Assembly: GCA_007129335.1 (NCBI GenBank)
Contig: SKVS01000053.1
Span: 1 to 6,839, forward strand
From: Spirochaetaceae bacterium
GTDB taxonomy: Bacteria; Spirochaetota; Spirochaetia; DSM-27196; Salinispiraceae
Length of the DNA stretch: 6,839 bases
Reading direction: 5' to 3'
Both the position numbers and the translations under genes were made by a program. The first letter of the stretch is position 1. Every line of letters begins with the position of its first letter. Positions 1-5,687 of the stretch are shown here, one piece after another. The notes below the pieces were generated by a model that saw nothing but the letters and a program-made list of their open reading frames with translations, did no database searches and was not told the origin of the DNA.

Positions 1-82
1 TGCAGACCTTGTTGGTTTCCATAACTCCAATCCAAAGCTTTAAAGCTTTGGATTGGAGTTATGGAAACCAACAAGGTCTGCA
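1..82. repeat. Perfect loopless 82-base palindrome (41-base arms)
   Basis: Bases 1-41 are the exact reverse complement of bases 42-82, with no spacer; the axis lies in TTT|AAA, flanked by two AAGCTT sites (35-40 and 43-48). No mismatch was seen. The right arm runs on into the aglE leader, so 42-82 is probably the native sequence and 1-41 its mirror copy. The left arm begins at the first base of the window, so the palindrome could be longer. A perfect palindrome with no loop at a sequence edge is typical of a fold-back read or an assembly artefact. A natural cruciform or operator cannot be excluded. Confidence 0.95.
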
Positions 83-120
83 AAGACCTTGGAAAAATTG
101 AAGAACCTATTTTTTCAAGG
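72..120 (+). promoter_or_regulatory. Leader with two mutually exclusive hairpins before aglE
   Basis: Hairpin A pairs 72-79 (CAAGGTCT) with 84-91 (AGACCTTG) around a GCAA loop, a GNRA-type tetraloop: eight Watson-Crick pairs. Hairpin B pairs 87-98 (CCTTGGAAAAAT) with 109-120 (ATTTTTTCAAGG): twelve pairs, one a G-U (92-115), with a 10-base loop. Bases 87-91 belong to both, so only one hairpin can form at a time. Hairpin B captures AAGG of the Shine-Dalgarno sequence at 117-123; hairpin A would free it. This arrangement suits translational control of the binding protein, but no ligand, protein or known riboswitch class is recognised. No convincing -35/-10 promoter was found in 42-128; transcription may start further upstream. 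Confidence 0.5.
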
Positions 121-123
121 AGG
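117..123 (+). promoter_or_regulatory. Strong Shine-Dalgarno site of aglE (AAGGAGG)
   Basis: AAGGAGG lies five bases before the ATG at 129 and matches the anti-Shine-Dalgarno core exactly, which fixes the aglE start. Its first four bases are the end of the 3' arm of hairpin B (87-98/109-120), so its access may depend on leader folding. Confidence 0.85.
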
Positions 124-128
124 TAGGT

Positions 129-1463
129 ATGAAGATCGCAAAGAGTGGTGTGATTCTGGTAATCGCAATCCTTCTTCTCGTTCCTGGACTGGTTTTTGCC
201 GGTGGACAACAAGGGGCTGCTCCCGCAGCACCTGCTCGGGATTTTACGGATAATCCCTGGACAAACGGTCAGGATCTTTCGGGGCGGACAGTAAATGTGT
301 TCGGAGCATTCGTAGATGAGGATGCCCGACGATTTCGTGAGTCAATGAGACTTTTCGAAGAGCAAACCGGCATTCGGGTTGTGTATGAAGGTTCAGGTGA
401 CTTTGAATCCCTCATTACTATTCGGGTAGAAGGCGGAAGCCCTCCTGACATGGCAGCTTTCCCTCAACCAGGTCTTTTGGGAGACTTTGTCCAAGGTGGT
501 TACATCATCGATATGAACCAGTGGTTTGACATGCCGTATCTCCAGCGGCAATATGACCAAAGCTGGCTCGATATGGCAACTATGAATGGGAAAATGGCTG
601 GGATCTGGCATAGGGCAAACATTAAAAGCCTTGTGTGGTATCCAAAACAGGCATTCGAAGCTGCTGGGTATCAAATTCCTACCACATGGGATGAACTCCT
701 AGCATTAAGTGATCAAATTGTTGCTGACGGTGGAGTACCCTGGACCATCGGAATTGAATCTGCAGGTGCTACCGGCTGGGTTGGAACCGACTGGATCGAA
801 GATATTCTCCTGCGAACTGCTCCAGTAGAAAAATACGATGCGTGGACCCGGGGAGAACTTCCCTTTAACAGCCCCGAGGTACGCCGGGCGTTCGAAATCA
901 TGAGTGAAATCTGGTTCAATGATGATTATGTCCTTGGGGGAACTGACGGAATTCTGTTGACTCCATTCGGAGACGCACCCCGGGCATTGTTTACCAATCC
1001 TCCAGCCGCATGGCTTCATCGCCAGGCCAGCTTCATTCCTGCATTCTTCCCTGACGGAGTACGGGTTGGTGTGGATGTAGATTACTTCTACCTTCCGGGA
1101 ATCGATCCTGAATTTGGTAATCCAGTACTCGGTGCTGGTGACATCTATGGGGTATTTACCGATAAGCCAGAAGTAAGGGCTTTGGCACATTACATGACTC
1201 AGGGTATTTCTACCAAGTCATGGGTTCAAGCTGGTGGATTCATTTCACCACATCGGGATGCAGATCTTGCATGGTATCCCACCGATTTGGACAGAGGATA
1301 TGCAGAAATTCTGCAGAATGCCGATACCTTCCGGTTTGACGGTTCTGACCTTATGCCAGGACCCGTAGGAGCAGGTACATTCTGGACCAAAATGGTTGAT
1401 TATATTAACGGTGAGCCTCTTGATTCGGTTCTCCGAGCTATTGATGCCAGCTGGCCTCGATAA
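129..1463 (+). CDS. aglE: Periplasmic alpha-glucoside-binding protein, AglE type, of an ABC transporter
   Basis: This is the extracytoplasmic solute-binding subunit that captures an alpha-glucoside and delivers it to the AglF-AglG permease. Residues 1-24 form a type I signal peptide: basic MKIAK, a hydrophobic core, and a VFA cut site before GGQQ. There is no lipobox cysteine, so the product should be a soluble periplasmic protein. The mature part has family 1 binding-protein features: GGSPPDMAAFPQPG (102-115), the KSLVWY segment, ATGWVGTDWIED, QASFIPAFFP (from 299) and FRFDGSDLMPG (401-411). From memory, these blocks closely match rhizobial AglE, whose system takes up sucrose, maltose and trehalose. 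The 444-residue length is normal. The start has an excellent Shine-Dalgarno site. Two stem-loops follow the stop. Sucrose is favoured as ligand because amylosucrase lies downstream; exact specificity cannot be read from sequence. Confidence 0.9.
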   Translation: MKIAKSGVILVIAILLLVPGLVFAGGQQGAAPAAPARDFTDNPWTNGQDLSGRTVNVFGAFVDEDARRFRESMRLFEEQTGIRVVYEGSGDFESLITIRVEGGSPPDMAAFPQPGLLGDFVQGGYIIDMNQWFDMPYLQRQYDQSWLDMATMNGKMAGIWHRANIKSLVWYPKQAFEAAGYQIPTTWDELLALSDQIVADGGVPWTIGIESAGATGWVGTDWIEDILLRTAPVEKYDAWTRGELPFNSPEVRRAFEIMSEIWFNDDYVLGGTDGILLTPFGDAPRALFTNPPAAWLHRQASFIPAFFPDGVRVGVDVDYFYLPGIDPEFGNPVLGAGDIYGVFTDKPEVRALAHYMTQGISTKSWVQAGGFISPHRDADLAWYPTDLDRGYAEILQNADTFRFDGSDLMPGPVGAGTFWTKMVDYINGEPLDSVLRAIDASWPR

Positions 1464-1476
1464 GAACAGGTAATTT

Positions 1477-1520
1477 CAGGCAGGCGGTTGCTTTGCAGTC
1501 GCCTGTCTGGCTTTGTTTTA
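1477..1520 (+). terminator. Stem-loop with T-rich tail after aglE (attenuator or mRNA-end hairpin)
   Basis: Bases 1477-1491 pair with 1495-1509 in a continuous 15-pair stem with a TTT loop. Three pairs are G-U (1480-1506, 1487-1499, 1488-1498). The outer ten pairs, CAGGCAGGCG with CGCCTGTCTG, are GC-rich. The T-rich stretch CTTTGTTTTA (1511-1520) follows at once, as in an intrinsic terminator, though interrupted by G. Between a binding protein and its permeases, such a structure usually gives partial termination or protects the upstream mRNA 3' end. The result is more binding protein than permease. Those functions are inferred. Confidence 0.65.
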
Positions 1521-1542
1521 TACCATCATTCAAGGGTGGTAG

Positions 1543-1579
1543 TTTTCTGTCCTTGATCAATCTGATTGAGGGCAGAAAA
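1543..1579 (+). promoter_or_regulatory. Second stem-loop between aglE and aglF
   Basis: Bases 1543-1558 (TTTTCTGTCCTTGATC) pair with 1564-1579 (GATTGAGGGCAGAAAA) in an uninterrupted 16-pair stem with loop AATCT. Three pairs are G-U (1550-1572, 1554-1568, 1555-1567). It ends 16 bases before the aglF Shine-Dalgarno site. The wobble pairs point to an RNA rather than a DNA-operator role. It may act with the first hairpin as a processing or stability element, or modulate aglF translation. No T-run follows, so it is not a terminator itself. Confidence 0.6.
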
Positions 1580-1594
1580 GTAACACTATTGGAA

Positions 1595-1599
1595 AAGGA
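1595..1599 (+). promoter_or_regulatory. Shine-Dalgarno site that sets the aglF start (AAGGA)
   Basis: AAGGA sits seven bases before the ATG at 1607, within the purine-rich run GGAAAAGGAAGGGAG. It favours 1607 over the in-frame TTG at 1493, which lies in the loop of the first stem-loop, and over the ATG at 1640, which has only GGGGGA upstream. Confidence 0.7.
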
Positions 1600-1606
1600 A
1601 GGGAGT

Positions 1607-2722
1607 ATGAGGAGCGTACAACTGAATGGGGGACCCGTAATGGCCTTGTTTGAAAAAACCTGGTTCCGCGTATTGGTTTCTCTTGTTATGATCATGGCCT
1701 TGAGTTACGGTTTCATGGTCAGTACAGAATTTATGAAGAATCAGGATGCACCCCGGGCAATGTTGGCAATTGTGGCCATACTGGTAGGTGTACTCGGTAT
1801 TTGGGCCTTGTATTTAACGGTAGATAATCTGGTTTCGACCTTTCCTATCCGTATACGGGATTTTGTAAGGCCCTTTGTCTTCATAGCACCAGCAGCCATT
1901 ATTTTGGGTGTGTTCATAATTTACCCTACAATTCGAACAACCTGGCTCAGTTTCTTTATATCCCGGCGTGGTACCGGGGTGGTGCCTGGATCTTTCGGAT
2001 TACAGAATTATGTTTCCCTGTTTACCGACCCGGCAACGTTCAGAGCGCTTATTAACAATGCCCTCTGGCTTGTCTTTGTTCCCAGCTTCTCTGTCTCAAT
2101 TGGTCTCATAATTGCGATTCTGGTGGATCGGATCCGTTGGGAAAAATTTGCGAAGTCCCTGATTTTCCTGCCCATGGCAATATCCTTCGTTGGTGCAGGA
2201 GTTATTTGGCGGTTCATTTATTTCAGGGCTACCTTTGGTGCTCAAATTGGATTGTTGAACGCTATAGTTGAATTATTTGGCGGCAGTCCCCAGGGCTGGT
2301 TGCGTATTGAACCCTGGAACAACTTTTTTCTCATTGTCATCATGGTTTGGCTTCAGACTGGATATGCCATGGTAATTCTGTCCTCTGCGGTAAAAGGTGT
2401 CCCCGGCGAATTGCTGGAAGCAGCTCGAATTGATGGTGCAGGGGAGGTTCGAATTTTCTTCCAGGTAATTATTCCCTTCATCATGGGAACCATTGTTACG
2501 GTGACGACTACCATTACAATTCTTGTATTAAAAGTGTTCGATATCGTCTTTGTCATGACCAGCGGTAATTTTAACACCAACGTTATTGCGAATGTTATGT
2601 ATCAGCAAATGTTTGTTCAGGGAAATTTTGGCCGAGGAAGTGCGGCTGCGGTAATTCTGTTCATTGCTGTTATTCCCGTCATGGTTCATAACGTGCGCAG
2701 CTTGAAATCCAGGAGGTTTTAA
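1607..2722 (+). CDS. aglF: ABC sugar transporter permease, AglF type (MalF-like subunit)
   Basis: This inner-membrane subunit forms half of the alpha-glucoside channel. From the chosen ATG it is 371 residues. Hydrophobic segments are visible near residues 20-40, 51-73, 89-107, 150-173, 184-205, 240-262, 286-318 and 344-361. Two segments precede the core permease domain, as in MalF-like subunits. The cytoplasmic EAA loop that docks on the ATPase is clear: ELLEAARIDGAGE (268-280), leading to VIIP (287-290). The stretches SLIFLPMAISFVGAGVIW and VIANVMYQQMF strongly recall AglF and cyanobacterial GgtC. Reading from the TTG at 1493 would add 38 residues encoded across the two hairpins, which seems unlikely. 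Its stop directly abuts the aglG ATG, indicating co-translation. Confidence 0.9.
   Translation: MRSVQLNGGPVMALFEKTWFRVLVSLVMIMALSYGFMVSTEFMKNQDAPRAMLAIVAILVGVLGIWALYLTVDNLVSTFPIRIRDFVRPFVFIAPAAIILGVFIIYPTIRTTWLSFFISRRGTGVVPGSFGLQNYVSLFTDPATFRALINNALWLVFVPSFSVSIGLIIAILVDRIRWEKFAKSLIFLPMAISFVGAGVIWRFIYFRATFGAQIGLLNAIVELFGGSPQGWLRIEPWNNFFLIVIMVWLQTGYAMVILSSAVKGVPGELLEAARIDGAGEVRIFFQVIIPFIMGTIVTVTTTITILVLKVFDIVFVMTSGNFNTNVIANVMYQQMFVQGNFGRGSAAAVILFIAVIPVMVHNVRSLKSRRF
2711..2716 (+). promoter_or_regulatory. Shine-Dalgarno site of aglG inside the aglF end
   Basis: AGGAGG lies in the last codons of aglF, six bases before the ATG at 2723. The aglF stop TAA (2720-2722) touches that ATG, so ribosomes ending aglF can start aglG, which suits equal amounts of the two permease subunits. 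Confidence 0.8.
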
Positions 2723-3640
2723 ATGACAGCCATTGCAGGAAAACAACCAAACTATAAAGTCGCTCCGCCCAAATCAGGTATGACCATAAAACAACAGGCC
2801 TTAATCAATAGCATTATTGTTAACGCCATAGTCATTCTCTTAGTACTCCTTTGGACAATACCCACGTTTGGATTATTGGTAAGCTCTTTCCGTCCTCGGG
2901 ACCTCATAACTTCCAGCGGGTGGTGGACAGCTTTTGTTACAGCTTTCCAATCGGGGGCCTGGACTTTAGATAACTATCGAAGTGTTTTATTCGCGGATGC
3001 AATGGGTTCAGCATTTCTCAATAGCATGCTCGTTACCATACCTTCAACGGTTATTCCCATTACTATTGCTGCTTTTGCAGCGTATGCAATTGCCTGGTTA
3101 GAGTTTCCCGGAAGAAAAGCGTTCTTTCTGGTTCTTGTGGGATTAATGGTGGTGCCATTGCAGATGAGCCTTCAACCCTTATTTTCCCTGTATCAGGCCA
3201 CGGGTTTAAATGGTACCTTCCTGGGTATTTGGCTTGCCCATACAGGATTTGGTTTACCCTTGGCAACATATTTACTGTTCGGTTACATTTCCAGTCTGCC
3301 GGTTGACCTTATCGAAGCAGCCAGAGTCGATGGGGCAACCCCGATGCTCACCTTTACCCGGCTTGTTCTTCCCCTGTCTACACCCGCCATTGCCGCATTT
3401 GCTATTTTCCAGTTCCTCTGGGTGTGGAATGACCTCCTGGTAGCTTTGGTTTTCCTGGGAACCAGAGCCGACGTTGCGGTACTAACAACAAGGTTGAGTG
3501 AACTGGTAGCATCTCGTGGGCAGGCTTGGCATGTACTGACCGCTGGTGCTTTTGTTACCATGATCATGCCCCTGGTGGTATTCTTTTCACTTCAACGGTT
3601 CTTTGTACGGGGGCTTATGGCCGGATCGGTTAAGGGCTAG
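2723..3640 (+). CDS. aglG: ABC sugar transporter permease, AglG type (MalG-like subunit)
   Basis: This is the second inner-membrane channel subunit, partner of AglF. It has 305 residues and about six hydrophobic segments: near 28-54, 96-127, 132-157, 164-190, 220-246 and 270-290. The SSFRPRDLITSSGWW block (54-68) after the first segment and the terminal RGLMAGSVKG (296-305) are hallmarks of MalG-like subunits, the first especially of the AglG/GgtD group. The EAA loop is intact: DLIEAARVDGATP (195-207), then LVLP (214-217). The gene begins immediately at the aglF stop and ends 30 bases before the amylosucrase start, so all belong to one operon. It is shorter than rhizobial AglG as I recall it (about 380 residues), with no sign of truncation. 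No ATPase gene follows. Confidence 0.9.
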   Translation: MTAIAGKQPNYKVAPPKSGMTIKQQALINSIIVNAIVILLVLLWTIPTFGLLVSSFRPRDLITSSGWWTAFVTAFQSGAWTLDNYRSVLFADAMGSAFLNSMLVTIPSTVIPITIAAFAAYAIAWLEFPGRKAFFLVLVGLMVVPLQMSLQPLFSLYQATGLNGTFLGIWLAHTGFGLPLATYLLFGYISSLPVDLIEAARVDGATPMLTFTRLVLPLSTPAIAAFAIFQFLWVWNDLLVALVFLGTRADVAVLTTRLSELVASRGQAWHVLTAGAFVTMIMPLVVFFSLQRFFVRGLMAGSVKG

Positions 3641-3656
3641 GTTGCCTGTGTTTTCC

Positions 3657-3662
3657 AGGGGA
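3657..3662 (+). promoter_or_regulatory. Shine-Dalgarno site that supports a TTG start for amylosucrase
   Basis: AGGGGA is eight bases before the TTG at 3671. It is only one base before an out-of-frame ATG at 3664, too close to serve it. A weak four-pair hairpin, CCTG (3645-3648) with CAGG (3656-3659), touches this site. Confidence 0.55.
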
Positions 3663-3670
3663 AATGATCA

Positions 3671-5635
3671 TTGAACTCAGATGGATTAAAAGCGGCCCAG
3701 TTGCTTCTTCCGGATATAGAGCTTCCTATGGAGCTCTCCGGAGAGGCTCTGCCAGAAATTTTCTACAACCGATTCTCTCAAATTTTTCCCGACCTTTTCC
3801 TTCGGCTCAGGGAACTGTACGGCCATCGCTGGGATTTCTTCTACCATCTTCAGCAGTTGACCCGGGTCCTGGCAGTCTCCTGGATTCAGCGGGACCAGGA
3901 ACTCCGCCTACTCGATGAAATCCGCCAAGAGGATCCCCATTGGTTTCAGCGGGAAACCATGGTCGGTGCCATGGTTTATGTGGATTTATTCGCCGGAGAT
4001 CTTGGGGGACTGGAAAAAAAGCTGGATTATTTTGAACAGCTGGGAATTACCTACCTCCACCTCATGCCTTTATTTAAGGCTCCCGAGGCCGAAAATGACG
4101 GGGGCTACGCTGTATCCAGTTACCGGGAGGTAGATCCAAAGCTTGGAACCATCGATGACCTGAAGCATTTGGCCAGGACCTTGCAAAAAAAAGGCATAAG
4201 CCTTGTGCTGGATTTTATCTTCAATCATACCTCCGATGAACACGACTGGGCCCTTGCTGCCAAGGAGGGGGTAGCTGAATACCGGGACTACTATTGGATC
4301 TTCCGGGAAAAAACCGATGCTGATGCATATAACCGTACCCTGCGGGATATTTTTCCGGATGTACGATCAGGCAGTTTCACCTACAACCATGAAGTTGACG
4401 GCTGGGTTTGGACCACCTTTAATAATTACCAGTGGGACCTAAACTATCAGAATCCGGCAACCTTTATTGCCATGGTTGGGGAAATGCTTTCCCTGGCAAA
4501 TGCGGGTGCTCAAATTCTTCGACTTGATGCTCTTGCTTTCTGCTGGAAGGAGCTGGGTACCAGTTGTGAGAATCTGCCTCAGGCTCATACCCTCATTCAA
4601 GCTTTTCGTTTAGCCGCTTCAATTGTTGCTCCAGCCCTGGCTTTCAAGAGCGAAGCAATTGTGCACCCCGATGAGGTGGCAAAATACATTAGCCCCCAGG
4701 AATGCGAAATTTCCTACAATCCCCTGCTCATGGCCTTGCTATGGGAAAGTTTGGCAACCCGGAATACCGACCTGCTACGAACCAGTCTGCAACACCGGTT
4801 TACCGTGCCCAAGGGCTGTGCATGGGTGAATTATGTGCGATCTCACGATGATATTGGGTGGACCTTTGCCGATGAGGATGCCCGGGAACTGGGAATAAAT
4901 GGCTACGATCACCGGCGGTTTCTGAACGATTTTTATATTGGCAATTTTCCGGGCAGCTTTTCCCGGGGAGTTCCCTTTCAGTACAACCAGGAAACTGGAG
5001 ACTGCAGGGTCAGCGGTACTACCGCCAGCCTTACGGGTCTGGAAAAGGCTGTCCATTTGAAGGATCCTCATCAGGCCAGGGAAGAACAGGAAATGGCAAT
5101 TCGCCGGATCCTCCTGCTCCATGGCATCATCCTATCCATCGGGGGTATTCCGGTTATTTACATAGGTGACGAACTCGCCCAACTCAACGATTACTCCTAC
5201 GCCAACGAACCGGGCAAGAGCCGGGACAGCCGTTGGGTTCACAGGCCCGCTTTTTCCTGGTCCCATGGCAAGGGCCGGAAGGGTGCCGCCTCCCGGATAT
5301 CCCAGCAGAATCCGGCCAGCATGCGGGTTCGGCAGGAATTGGGACGGCTCATTGAAATCAGAAAATCTCTACCTACCCTTGGGTTGGGGGAAACCCAAAT
5401 CCTCGATGTGGAAAATTCCGGTGTCTTTGCCTTTATCAGGATTGGAGATAACAGGAGAATCCTGGTTCTGGGGAATATGACCGACAGACCCCAGGGTATT
5501 CCTGGCAATATTCTCCGTCTTCATGGTTTGTATCCCCAGTGTGAGGATGCCATAAGCCGCAAGGCCATCAGTTCAGAAGGCGGGTATATTGAGCTTGAAC
5601 CCTACGGCCTCATGTGGCTTACACCCTTGAGATAG
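3671..5635 (+). CDS. Amylosucrase (sucrose:1,4-alpha-glucan glucosyltransferase, GH13)
   Basis: The enzyme moves the glucose of sucrose onto an alpha-1,4-glucan and releases fructose (EC 2.4.1.4), here in the cytoplasm, as no signal peptide is present. The 654 residues are near the usual ~640. A helical N-terminal domain (about 1-95) precedes the barrel, which opens at YVDLFAGDLGG (103-113). Visible active-site residues by family analogy are Asp286 (nucleophile, RLDALAF), Glu328 (acid/base, FKSEAIV) and His392-Asp393 (SHDDIGW), the same numbers as recalled for the Neisseria polysaccharea enzyme. Asp143 (NDGGYAV) and Arg521 (DSRWVHRP) correspond to the sucrose-binding salt-bridge pair, His186 lies in FNHTS, and Arg225 in TLRDIFPD. 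The C-terminal beta domain follows from about 570. TTG was chosen as start because of its Shine-Dalgarno site; ATG at 3728 would remove 19 poorly conserved residues. Position behind aglEFG suggests it uses the imported sugar. Confidence 0.96.
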   Translation: MNSDGLKAAQLLLPDIELPMELSGEALPEIFYNRFSQIFPDLFLRLRELYGHRWDFFYHLQQLTRVLAVSWIQRDQELRLLDEIRQEDPHWFQRETMVGAMVYVDLFAGDLGGLEKKLDYFEQLGITYLHLMPLFKAPEAENDGGYAVSSYREVDPKLGTIDDLKHLARTLQKKGISLVLDFIFNHTSDEHDWALAAKEGVAEYRDYYWIFREKTDADAYNRTLRDIFPDVRSGSFTYNHEVDGWVWTTFNNYQWDLNYQNPATFIAMVGEMLSLANAGAQILRLDALAFCWKELGTSCENLPQAHTLIQAFRLAASIVAPALAFKSEAIVHPDEVAKYISPQECEISYNPLLMALLWESLATRNTDLLRTSLQHRFTVPKGCAWVNYVRSHDDIGWTFADEDARELGINGYDHRRFLNDFYIGNFPGSFSRGVPFQYNQETGDCRVSGTTASLTGLEKAVHLKDPHQAREEQEMAIRRILLLHGIILSIGGIPVIYIGDELAQLNDYSYANEPGKSRDSRWVHRPAFSWSHGKGRKGAASRISQQNPASMRVRQELGRLIEIRKSLPTLGLGETQILDVENSGVFAFIRIGDNRRILVLGNMTDRPQGIPGNILRLHGLYPQCEDAISRKAISSEGGYIELEPYGLMWLTPLR

Positions 5636-5641
5636 GGTTTT
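5623..5641 (+). terminator. Weak possible terminator at the amylosucrase stop
   Basis: ACCCT (5623-5627) can pair with AGGGT (5634-5638) around a six-base loop. The hairpin covers the stop codon (5633-5635); its 3' arm ends in the first T of a four-T run (5638-5641), which is followed by CCC. The stem is short and the T-run poor. The 52-base gap to the convergent gene (5636-5687) has no better candidate on either strand, only GGTTTT/AAAACC with a 25-base loop. Confidence 0.2.
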
Positions 5642-5687
5642 CCCGGGCTGTGTAAATAATAACCCAAAAACCAGGACGAGGTCTGAA

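Noticed and set aside
1..82. Insertion-sequence end or CRISPR repeat
   Set aside because: There is no transposase, target duplication or repeated unit with spacers anywhere in the window; it is one continuous palindrome.
42..128. Sigma-70 promoter or LacI-type operator before aglE
   Set aside because: TTGG/CCAA half-sites and several TTGGAN hexamers exist, but no correctly spaced -10 box and no operator with a central CG were found.
705..1190. 161-residue - strand open frame inside aglE
   Set aside because: It lies entirely within the confidently identified binding-protein gene, and its composition is unlike a real protein; treated as a shadow.
1493..1606. Extension of AglF to a TTG at 1493, adding 38 residues
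   Set aside because: The extension would be encoded within two strong stem-loops, its TTG lies in the loop of the first, and the ATG at 1607 has a well-spaced AAGGA site.
3664..3918. Small + strand frame starting at ATG 3664
   Set aside because: It overlaps the amylosucrase N-terminal region in another frame, its Shine-Dalgarno site would be only one base away, and the translation looks like an out-of-frame shadow.
5636..5687. Bidirectional terminator in the convergent gap
   Set aside because: Only GGTTTT/AAAACC with a 25-base loop and the short GGG-TTTT-CCC could pair; neither forms a convincing GC-rich stem followed by a T-run on either strand.
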